NCBI RefSeq assembly: GCF_011077185.1
Contig: NC_048897.1
Coordinates: 59,533,936-59,597,935, forward strand
Direction: 5' to 3'
Source of the DNA: Oxyura jamaicensis
Lineage: Eukaryota > Chordata > Aves > Anseriformes > Anatidae
Length of the DNA stretch: 64,000 nt
Part shown: positions 50,458-59,654 of the stretch, in pieces
How the letters are laid out: each line of letters begins with the position of its first letter
Numbering within the stretch: the stretch's first letter is position 1
Made by a program: the position numbers and the translations under genes
Notes under the pieces: generated by a model
The model's database searches: none
What the model was told of the DNA's origin: nothing
Seen by the model: the letters and a program-made list of their open reading frames with translations, nothing else

Positions 50458-50489
50458 ACTTGTGTGTAAAGTAACTTGTGTGTAAAGTG
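50458..50489 (+). repeat. Tandem duplication, 16-bp unit x2
   Basis: ACTTGTGTGTAAAGTA is followed by a second copy differing only at its last base. Probable recent slippage or templated duplication. Confidence 0.85.
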
Positions 50490-53338
50490 AAAACAGTGAC
50501 AAAGGGGGAGAAAACTCTGAAATGAATGGTGGTAAAGCCCATAAAACTTCAGGGTCTCGCTAGAACTGCTCTTCAATGAAAAGCCTGTGCTGAAAATATG
50601 GTGAAAATAATATAATTGGATTTGAAACTAAAATCAAATCACTTTAAAAACAAACAGCAGAATTCTTTAGAAAGGTTTAACAACAAAAATAGGAACATTT
50701 AAGGGGCATGCACATGCACACACATCATAACACAAAAAACCTGATAGTGTAAGTAGGTAAACAATCTTTTCAAGCACTTCATCTGATAGCACGTGGTCAG
50801 AGGGTACATTTTGATTCAGACTCAGTATTTAACATTTTTCCTCAATTTTATTTTTAAGGCAATTTTTATACTTGGTTTACTTGGAATGGTTCCATTTAAA
50901 ACTTAGGGACTGTGTTCAGTTAGAGCCTGGAGCATCTGACCAAATAGATTTGTGTTTTGTATTTGTAACAGTTTAGATAATAATAAAAAAGCCTACTAAT
51001 TTGTGACTATTTACATGATAAAGTGAAAGAAGGCATAGCTTATTTGAGGCTAGTGAAGGCATGCGGCTTTGGCACTATTTAGCTTTACAGGTTTAATTGG
51101 TAATATCTGATGTTATTCTGAAGTCCAGTTTACTGGGGAGAATACTGTGTCTATACTTGTTAGCTAAGCAGTATAGTGGACCCAGTTTATAGAAAGTTGT
51201 TCTCAATTTTTCTCTTAATATCTAGTTGTTCATTTTGGTGAAGGAGGTGTGTATCAGAGTATCTTTATGGACAGAACTCATTCAAAATTCCTATTAAGGA
51301 AACAAAGTGGTGCCTTGCTGGAAGCTCTGTGTGCTGCAACATCCAGAGGTGCTCAGCATGGGTGTGCTGGAGGTACCAGAGGTCTTCTTCCTCTTCTGTC
51401 TGTTTTCCAGCTAACATTTGTGACAAAACAATGTAAAATGATGTGGTCATACCATGAAGTAGCCTCTCAGCAATTTGAAGCTTTGTTTTCCTGGGATTAT
51501 TTTACAAATGGTGAAACTGCGCTGCAGATTTTTCTTGTCTGAAAAAGCTTCTGTATAAAATACACATATTTTAGACATTTTAAAGAGATAGTCAGTTGTG
51601 TAGAAGCAAAATGGAAGGGAGAAGGACACTTCTTTACCCTTGAGTAATGCTCTCTGCCTGGATGCACAAGTACATTTGCCAGTGTGGGTCAAATGGGAAC
51701 ATACTTGCTTCCTTCCAATGCTGTGTAGTTTCACCTGAAGAGCAGAAGGTGTAAGGAAAAAGGACTGAAGGAGAGAGAGAGAGGTGACTGGAATAAACTT
51801 CTCACTTTTGGTGAGAACAGGACAGACGTCCAAGCAAAACTACCACAAATTTTATTTGCTTTTCAGTTTCTAAGAGTCTCGCGCCCCTCCCACCTTTGCT
51901 TCTAGATGGGATGTCTGATGGACTCCCTGTATGAATTTTTCCAAAGCTGTGTGGTTGTGGTATGTCATCCAGGGACTTCTGGTTCTCTTAGTGGAAGGAG
52001 CGTCTGTTACACAGAAGCATGTTCCTAAGTTCTTATTTACCTTCTGAGGGCAGCAGATGTTATTTTCTCTGCTGCTCTATTGATTGTACAGACTGTTTCT
52101 TTGTAGTAGGTAAAAAAATGACTAGGTGTACAGTATGCTCATGTCATGGAAGCAATATGCGTTGTATTCACTTTAGCCAGATTGTCTTATAATGAGCAAA
52201 TAGCATACCTAGACTACTATTTTGATTTTTAAGATAGAACAGAACCTTTGTTCAGTTTCTTACAAATAATGGAATGCATGCCACAAGAGAAAACATACAA
52301 CATAACGATTTGCATCCACAGAAACCCAAAGGGTCTGTCGTGCTGTCATGCTTATCAGAGACTTTAGAACTGCTAAAATAAGGACACCACTGAGGGGGCG
52401 AGAGCCATCCAACCAGCTGCTGATGTGCTGCACAGAGATGTGTGGTCTTTGCCTACTTTTTGATTAAGTTTAACCATTTAAAGAAGCTGCTGCTGGAAAT
52501 GCTCTTTCAAAGCATTGCCATGCTTTGAATGTGAGGATCTCCTCGTTCCATTGCTGCTCCATACGTGTGCTGCATGAGATACATCTGCTGTCTAAAAAAA
52601 CCTTTGCAAAATCACTAAGCAAAAAAATGGAAATCCTCATCTAAACATTTCTATTTTTGCAAGAATGAAATATGCCATTCAAATTGCATGCAATCTTGAG
52701 AGAGAGGAATCTGTTAGGAAATATTTGTGCTAACAAGCTGAAATAAGAACATGGAAGCCAAGTATTTGTACAAGTCCATACCTGGACAGAGTCCTAGAGG
52801 TTTTCTGCAAGTGATTGGCATTGATAGAATATTCTTGAAGAAATGATTGTTTGTCACAAAACCAAAGCCTTAGGTCACTTAACAGTTAGATTTTAGCAAA
52901 CCTGCAAAGAAAACTTTGTTCCAGCCACACTGTGAATAGTAAATTATACGGGGTATTTCTTATTCTTTGTAAATGACACAAAGGATTTCTTATTCTGTGT
53001 TGTGGATGGGGAATACTAACAGTTGATGTGAGCCTTAACTTCTTGAATCGTATTACTTAAAAGGGTAAGGGTTATAAAGTGCCCACAGACAGCTTCATTT
53101 TCTCTCTGTCTTCCTAATGCGCACATACCAATGGCTGTTTGATTCATTTATTGACATAAAACAGAATTGCTTAGAACTAACCACTCATTCATCATAATCA
53201 CAGTTACAGGAGGGTGTGGGGTAAGAGGTTAACTGCTTGCTAGATGTATCAAGATCTTTGGTATATACCAAAACCTGACTTGATAGAAATCTGGTAATGG
53301 GCTGCTGAAGGTAAAACCTAAGTGTTAATAGCTAAATT

Positions 53339-53368
53339 AAAAAAGAAAAAAAAAAAGAAAAGAAAAGA
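53339..53368 (+). repeat. A-rich (GAAAA)n-like low-complexity run
   Basis: A runs separated by single G residues, ending in AGAAAAGAAAAGATA. Simple repeat. Confidence 0.8.
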
Positions 53369-54261
53369 TATAGACTATATTGTAAAACACTCACATTTCT
53401 AAAGTTAATTAAAAAGAGCTGATCAAAGTGAAACCCCTTTAAAAATGTTACTTTAAGATATTAAAGATAAGATGGAGCACAAAGGTCAATTTAAAATCAG
53501 TGCATTTTTCTAATTCATATTCCATGAAATGGGTAGGCTTCTTGACAGCACTTTAATTAATAATAAAAATATAAATAATGTGAAAAACTTCATTTTTACT
53601 TTAGTAGTTTAAGTTCACGCACAGTGATGATGAACTAATATTAGGGGTATCTAAGTTAACAAGGCATTTGACAAAATCAATTTGAACTAAGTGGGGACAG
53701 CTTGCTGTTCTTAATATGTGTGGTGGATTCGGTACTCTGCATCATAAAATATTCAAAGACTACACTTAATTGTGTAAATACCATATTATCTTTATGGGCT
53801 TATTAGAGATTACAGTATAATCTTGGCTCTGAAAGTTAGTCTGAAGGATGCTCCCTGCAGGAGCCAAGAAGCCCCAGGGAGTAATTAATCCAATTCCCCA
53901 GAGCTAAAACAAAGCAGTTTTTTTTTTTTTTTTAAAGTTTCACCTCTCCTGCCTTCCCTGATGAAATAGTTCACAAAATCTAAGACTTGATTCAAAGTTC
54001 TTATTTTTGTATTAAAGTAAAAGCGTGATCTAGAAAAGGAGATGACTTCTGTCTGGAAATTGGCAGGAATTAAGGTTTGACTGAAACACATGGTCCTGCC
54101 GAAAGACCTGAAGTACTGTAGGGCACCAGAAGGAAAATGGATGCCTAGCTCGTAAACTGGCCGTGGCTTTGGAATTCTTACTGCTTCACTATCTATTTTC
54201 CCTGAAATGTTTCAGTATTCAATACTTCTCTGTTTGAGAACTGCCTGGTCTCAAACAGAAG

Positions 54262-54465
54262 TGGGAGGGCACTTCACTGTGAGGGTGACAGGGCACTGGA
54301 ACGCGTTGCCTGGAGAGGCTGTGGAGTTTTCTTCTGTGAAGATACTCAAAACCCATCTGGATGCCATCCTGCACAATGTGCTTTAGGTGATTCTGCTCGG
54401 CAGGGGGGTTGGACTAGATGATCTTCAGAGGTCCCTTCCAAACTTGGCCGTTCTGTGATTCTGTG
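54262..54465 (+). mobile_element. CR1 LINE, short 3' end, sense
   Basis: The segment starts in the last part of the CR1 RT ORF (GAGGGTGACAGGGCACTGGA, then a frame reading R-V-T-G-H-W-N-A-L-P-G-E) and passes through GGGGGGTTGGACTAGATGAT and AGAGGTCCCTTCCAAACTTG. It ends TTCTGTGATTCTGTG, two copies of the terminal 8-mer ATTCTGTG form. About 200 bp survive; it is strongly 5'-truncated and inactive. The 3' text differs from both neighbouring CR1 copies, which suggests a separate subfamily and insertion. Confidence 0.9.
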
Positions 54466-55669
54466 GTCAGTGACTAAACCCATCATTTATTTCCCCAGTA
54501 GCACTGAACTACAGCTAGATTTGCTGAAGTGATCAGAGTAAAGTGCAGGAATTTGGAGCCTAAATGCTTAGCATTATGAAAGTGAAGTAAAAATTTCATT
54601 CCCCCAAAAAATCATTGCTAACCGTCTAAAACTTGAGAGGCGTTCCTACAGCAGGCACAAGGGATTGGAGATGTGCTTAAGTTGGAGTGTGTGGTAGCAC
54701 TCCTTGCTCCTATTTCAGCAAAATAATTTTATGAACATTGTGTCAGGCTCGTGATTAGCCAATCCATCGGTGGAAAGCTGGCAGCCCTTTACATTTCAGG
54801 GACAAAGAAAAATTCCAGAATGTACCTGGTGTATTAAACAATTCTGTGAAGTTCATTGAACTCGCTTTTATTTCTCCTGTATTTCAGAGATGATATTTAG
54901 AATTGAGCATGCTATCTTAACAGAACATGCACTATTGATTTATTTAAAGATATAATATTTTCTGTCTTCTTTTTATGTCTTTGGGGGCTGTTTGTACTAT
55001 TGGCGTTTTATTTCATTGTTCCATTTTTACCAAGTGATTACAGTTTGTGTAAAATCCAGCAGCAAAAATAAAAAGCTGAAATTATTCTTTCTAAAATGCA
55101 ATGTTCCGTATTTGTCAACACTAGGTTTCATGTTGCTCTGCTGCTTCTTAACCCAGTATTTTTAAAGCATGGTTAGAAAGTCTTAATTTTATGGAACATT
55201 TCCTTCTCCAAATCATGATGCAGATTTTAATATAAATTTTGGAAAAGCCATTTCCCCTACAACTGTGTTGAACTCCCCCCACACCCCATATCCGCTAAAG
55301 AACAGTTATACATGAGAGCTCGTTTATCCTATATTGCTTTGGCAAGTTTTTATTGCTGTGAGGTTATTGGCCTTCTTTCAGTGCTTATATATTAAGGTAA
55401 CATCCCACCCAAGCAAGTAGTCCTTAAACTTCCTTGCTAATTTCATTAAAGCCCGATAGTATATCCATATGTGTAAGAAGTATGAGCAGGCTAGAAGGGA
55501 ATCTTTTGCCCAGGGGTTTCTTTGCTAAGAATGGAACCATATTCACTTGTCTCTGAAATACTAGGTATCAGTTGCTGCCCGCTCCAGGATTCATCAGATC
55601 CAGTATGGGAACCTAGTTTGTTCTTCAAACTCCAGGTTGTGAAATATGATCAAGGAATGAACAAACTGC
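54466..55669. other. Non-coding spacer between CR1 copies
   Basis: AT-rich sequence without recognised repeats. A strong acceptor-like TTTCTCCTGTATTTCAG ends near 54887 with no partner donor identified. Confidence 0.5.
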
Positions 55670-55670
55670 G

Positions 55671-56345
55671 TATCACAGAATCATCTAGGTTGGAAGAGAC
55701 CTCCAAGATCATCTAGTCCAACCTCTGACCTAACACTACCCCGTCCTCCACTAAACCATATCCCTAAGCTCTACATCTAAACGTCTGTTGAAGACCTCCA
55801 GGGATGGTGACTCCACCACTTCCCTGGGCAGCCCATCCCAATGCCTAACCACCCTTTCAGTAAAGAAGTTCTTCCTAAGATCCAACCTAAACCTCCCCCA
55901 GTGCAACTTTAGCCCATTCCCCCTCATCTTGTCACCAGGCATGTGGGAGAACAGACCAACCCCCACCTCGCTACAGCCTCCTTTAAGGGACATGCAGAGA
56001 GCGATAAGGTCGCCCCTGAGCCGCCTCAGCTCCCTCAGCCGCTCCCCGTAAGCCTTGTTCTCCAGACCCTTCACCAGCTTTGTTGTCCTTCTCTGGACTC
56101 GCTCGAGCACCTCGATGTCCTTCTTGTAGCGAGGGGCCCAAAACTGGATGCAGTACTCGAGGTGCGGCCTCACCAGAGCCGAGTACAGGGGGACAATCAC
56201 TTCCCTAGCCCTGCTGGCCATGCTGTTTCTGATACAAGCCAGGATGCTGTTGGCTTTCTTGGCCACCTGAGCACACTGCTGGCTCATATTCAGCCGACTG
56301 TCAACCAATACTCCAAGGTCCTTCTGACCCTTCATAGCCCCAGCC
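55671..56345 (-). mobile_element. CR1 LINE, 5'-truncated, with open RT C-terminal ORF
   Basis: The minus strand carries the C-terminal part of the CR1 ORF2 reverse transcriptase and the 3'UTR. The 3' end, at 55671, reads GATCTTGGAGGTCTCTTCC and then AACCTAGATGATTCTGTGATA. The open frame (56335 to 55751, 194 codons) begins at KDLGVLVDSRLNMSQQCA, includes the YCIQFWAP motif at about residues 61-68, RVQRRTTKLVKGLE, LKGGCSEVGVGLFS and RVVRHWDGLPREVVESPSLE, and ends in LRDMV. Fingers, palm and catalytic FADD are missing because of 5' truncation, so it cannot be active. Between residues 103 and 104 about eight residues usual in the family (a GLFSLEKR-like stretch) are absent without a frame break. 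The uninterrupted frame implies a fairly recent insertion. Confidence 0.95.
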
Positions 56346-57079
56346 CTAGAGAATCATATCTGTGACGAGACTATTACTACCACATCTGTCTATAACTTCT
56401 CTGTGATTTCTTTACTTGCTTATTCATCTCTTGTTTGTAAAGATGTTTTTTTATGGACTTGAGTGTAACTTCTAAAGAACAACAAGGGGAACACCACAAT
56501 GTTCATTCTGTTACCCTTTTGCTGTATTTGTCAAAACAGCTGCAAGACCTGAGTAATCTTACTCCAGATTTCTAGAGTTGTATGTTAGGTAACATATACA
56601 TCCTTTTCATAGGCCAATTTACTGGAATAATTATTGAAACAAAATATAATGATAATTTATTATTTTCCATTCTTTTTTTTTCTTCACCGAATGTATACAT
56701 TCTGATTAGCACAGGTTCCGTTATAGATTTGTTTCTGACTGCGGTGTTCAGCAGTATTTTTTTTTAAGGCTCCGTAGATTCTTGTAGGTTATGCCAGGAA
56801 CATAGCAGCCTCTTTTTTTCCTCTTTCCCATTTCCCCTTTTCCCTTTCCCTCTCCGGGAACCTGTTTCTGGGTGTCAGTGAACTCCTTCATTCCTCCAAA
56901 ACAGCCTTCCCCTTCAGATAGCTGTTTTTTATGGTTTTTGCCTCACCCACCCACCTGCCATTAACTATTTGGTTGCCACTCAAATACTTCATCATCGAGA
57001 TTCAACCCTCATTGTCCTGTGGCCATTGTTGCTTAGCAGAACACCCATGCTTGCTTCCTACACAAACACACACAAATAA
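56346..57079. other. Spacer between two LINE pieces
   Basis: AT-rich to pyrimidine-rich sequence (C/T run near 56810-56850). No recognised coding or repeat sequence. It may represent DNA between two independent insertions or the decayed middle of one LINE. Confidence 0.45.
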
Positions 57080-57323
57080 ATTAATAACTGAGTGGAACTC
57101 CTCCTCCTCTATGCTCCAGAAGGAGCTGCTCCAAAAAGAAGCCATTTATAGTATCAATAAGCTGCTTCTCCGAACCATGTACAGATGTGTTATTCAACCA
57201 GTTAATATTGGGGTAGTTAAAATCACCCATTATTATTTTTCTGGCAGATTTTGCCACTTCATTAATATCTTTCAACATACTGAGTTGCTTGGCTGTTCCT
57301 TCTTTTACATGGCTTATATCATA
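57080..57323 (-). mobile_element. LINE endonuclease-domain fragment (CR1-like, old)
   Basis: A minus-strand frame bounded by stops translates through VKEGTAKQLSMLKDINEVAK and SARKIIMGDFNYPNINW, then a Glu/Lys-rich stretch and QLIDTINGFFLEQLL. The GDFNYPNINW motif is the conserved GDFN block of the apurinic-like endonuclease encoded by ORF2 of CR1 and related LINEs. Downstream similarity stops at about 57125, where the expected T-R-G-N-x-L-D-L motif is lost by frameshift or rearrangement. Only about 65-80 codons remain. It lies 5' of, and in the same orientation as, the 55671-56345 CR1, but its sequence style and decay look older. Antisense translation produces a misleading 154-codon + strand frame (56931-57395). 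Confidence 0.75.
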
Positions 57324-58386
57324 TCATGCCATCACAGCATATTCTGTAGTTTCGAGTTAATTGCCCAATTAACAGTGGTATTCATGAAGTGCTAGGAAAA
57401 TTCCACAACTAATGATTTGGACAATTTCAAAATAGGTTGGTATTTCATAGTTTAAAATGTCAAACATGCCAATAGCTGCAAGCATAAGACCGTGCAGGCT
57501 TAGAACCCAATAGCTTAAAAATTCTGTATTGCAAAAATCATAATCCAGCCCTCAGAAATGAGTTTCCCAGCCCCCAGTGTTTCCATGCAGGGAAGTTCCG
57601 TGCTACCCTAATTTCTCCTCAGGCTGGTGAGGTGGGAGCAGGAAGCAGGGCCTCCTTAGCTTCTCAGTATTTTGTGGAGATGGGGAATAAAAACCTTCTG
57701 GCAGCAGTAAATGCACCCTCACCCCAGCCTGGCCACAGAGGATGTGCGTGGTAGCACTGGGAACGTTGCTGTAGCAGTGGAATATCCTGTATGTGCTTAT
57801 AGGAATCAGGAAACCGGGGATGTGTGCGGCTGGAAGGTTGCAAGATTTGCTAGAGGACTTTGTACTTTTCTTTCCTATTGCCTGGATTAGGTAGGGATAT
57901 TAACAATACGTAGTTAGCTTTGATGGGCCATTGTTCCCAGATGCAACTGAGAGTTGCCAATAGACTCTCTAGGCAGTGATCTGATTTTTGTTTTGTCTCA
58001 CCAGCTGCCATGCAGAGATGCCAGGGGATACACTGCCTACCCTTTTTGCCATTTCCCTGCACCTTCTATGCCATTTTGGAGTTGTAGGACTGAGGTGATG
58101 CTATGTACTTAATTCTACAGAATCTGGCAATGGGTTGGGGTTGTAAAGCCATTTCACTGTTGTTATCGAAGAAAGAAGCTATGCCTTTTTAGCCTTGACA
58201 TACAGAGTCAGAAGCTTGGGTACAGTGAGGTAGTCCACCTCCTAAAAGCTAAAGGATCACAGAGTCAAGGTTTATTTCTACCATTTACATTGTTAGAACG
58301 TTTGACTTTCACTGCTTATCCAGTCCCTTGGAACGGTATTGGTGATCTAATGCAAACTTCTTAGAGATATATGTGTATGTGATTAA
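57324..58386. other. Non-coding stretch
   Basis: No recognised gene or repeat. A GC-richer patch at 57580-57760 has no open frame of note. Confidence 0.45.
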
Positions 58387-58455
58387 GGTCCTAATCCAGC
58401 AAGGTGCTTTAAGCATTTTGAGGTACTTCACTGCAACTGGCAGGACTTTGCAGGA
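58387..58455. repeat. Ancient amniote repeat remnant (TCCAGCAAGGTGCTTTAAGC)
   Basis: GGTCCTAATCCAGCAAGGTG and CTTTAAGCATTTTGAGG match the start of old sauropsid repeats of the form 'GGCCTGATCCAGCAAGGTGCTTAAGCAC', and the right part ends in GGACTTTGCAGG. It is related to, and in inverse order of, the copy at 10411-10491. Confidence 0.5.
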
Positions 58456-58991
58456 GTTTAAAATCCTGTGAATACTGAGATCTGTGCTGGAATGGTACTG
58501 ATTTTATAAATATGGCTGCTGGTAGGTCTATTTTTAATTAAATTACTGAAATATAATTTTGTTTAGATCTCCCTTTTAGTCCTTCTTGGGGATATGGTAG
58601 ATTCTTTAAGAACATTATAATTTACATTTTATAACAAAAATATAGTGAATTATCTCTTCATGACATCTCAGCAAACTATCATTAACATTTTTCATCAGTA
58701 TTCTGTTTAGAGTTTTCTAAACTGAACAGTGTAGAGGTAACAGCTCATTTTAAGATGCTATTACAGTTCTTTCACATCTTTATAGTACTGTAGTAAAGCT
58801 GAATTTACTAGCTACCTTGAAAGCGGAGTAAGGCAGCATTAGAATCTACATTAAAGTGATTCAGTACTCTTTAGAGAAAAGCCTTCTTAACTTGAGATCA
58901 GATACAGTATGTATTTTGGGGGCAGCTTTATAAGGATTGCCGATAAACTTGAACACTACCAACAACAGCTGCTATTTGAAATACTGCTCTG
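58456..58991. other. Non-coding spacer between two old repeat remnants
   Basis: AT-rich; nothing further recognised. Confidence 0.45.
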
Positions 58992-59070
58992 TCCAGCCCA
59001 TTGAAATTTAAGGGAATTTGCTTTGCTTTGTAAGCACATGTGATCGACATTAGCATTCAGGGGAGCTGCA
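58992..59070. repeat. Ancient palindromic repeat remnant
   Basis: AGCCCATTGAAATTTAAGGG followed by AATTTGC, and further on ATTCAGGGGAGCTGC, fit the old word set 'CCCATTGAAGTCAATGGGAGTTTTGC' and 'TTCAATGGGAGC'. Heavily decayed. Confidence 0.4.
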
Positions 59071-59191
59071 CCTGCAAACGGAAGGGAGGCTATATCCTAG
59101 AGACTAATTTTATGGCTAGAATTAGTAAAGATGGGAGGGATCAACTTGCATGCACTTGTTTCTCCTTGGGAGTAAGTGCAAATCTTCAGTC

Positions 59192-59204
59192 TACTTAGGT
59201 GAGT
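59192..59204 (+). other. AG/GTGAGT junction (possible recursive splice site)
   Basis: TACTTAG joins a full-consensus donor GTGAGT at 59198/59199. The upstream pyrimidine tract is only moderate and interrupted, so this is weaker as an acceptor than the 34175 site. Confidence 0.2.
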
Positions 59205-59345
59205 ACCATGATCTGATATATTTTTCCTAAATGTTCTTCACCGTGGCTGTTCAGATACTTTTAAGCTTGAGCGCATGGAGAGGATATTTTTTCATAAACA
59301 TTCAGGAATTAAAAAATGTGTGTTCAAATAAGTTGACCTCCAGTA

Positions 59346-59413
59346 GGTCTAGTGGTTACTGCTCTCGGCTTTGGTATGGTTCTGAGCAGCTCACTTCATC
59401 TTGGTTTCCTTTC
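59346..59413 (+). repeat. MIR SINE head-to-core, sense, internally deleted
   Basis: GGTCTAGTGGTTACTGCTCT resembles the tRNA-derived head of MIR and is followed, after a shorter-than-usual gap, by CAGCTCACTTCATCTTGG and TTTCCTTTC as in the core (CAAGTCACTTCACCTCTCTG, CAGTTTCC). The middle of the consensus is missing. Confidence 0.45.
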
Positions 59414-59620
59414 TTAATCTTTGACTAACTATTTTACATTTTTAAACTATGCTCTTACGGAAGGCAAAGTCTGGTGCCCAGAAGAGGGATTAGTGGGAGC
59501 CTCCAGGAATGGCTGTAATACTGATTCCAATAATTACGGTTCTTATTGCACTTATAAACACAGTATTAGTAGTAATAACGACTACTTGCAGCGCAGTTTA
59601 GTAAGTGCAGTTTGAAACTA

Positions 59621-59654
59621 TTGAGATTCTAAACCCATTGAGACTCTAAACCCA
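59621..59654 (+). repeat. Tandem duplication, 17-bp unit x2
   Basis: ATTGAGATTCTAAACCC and ATTGAGACTCTAAACCC lie head to tail with one mismatch, and a third ATT follows. Confidence 0.85.

Larger units (their letters stand above)
48816..54261. other. Non-coding stretch between LINE insertions
   Basis: Contains a 16-bp tandem duplication at 50458-50489, a 15-bp dispersed duplicate pair at 52945 and 52984, an A/G low-complexity run at 53339-53368 and T16 at 53918-53933. Frames up to 128 codons (51447-51833 minus) have no recognisable domain. No exon was recognised. Confidence 0.5.

Noticed and set aside
55943..56365. 140-codon + strand open frame
   Set aside because: Antisense shadow of the CR1 reverse-transcriptase frame.
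56931..57395. 154-codon + strand open frame
   Set aside because: It is the antisense of the LINE endonuclease fragment plus flanking sequence; the real similarity (GDFNYPNINW) is on the minus strand.
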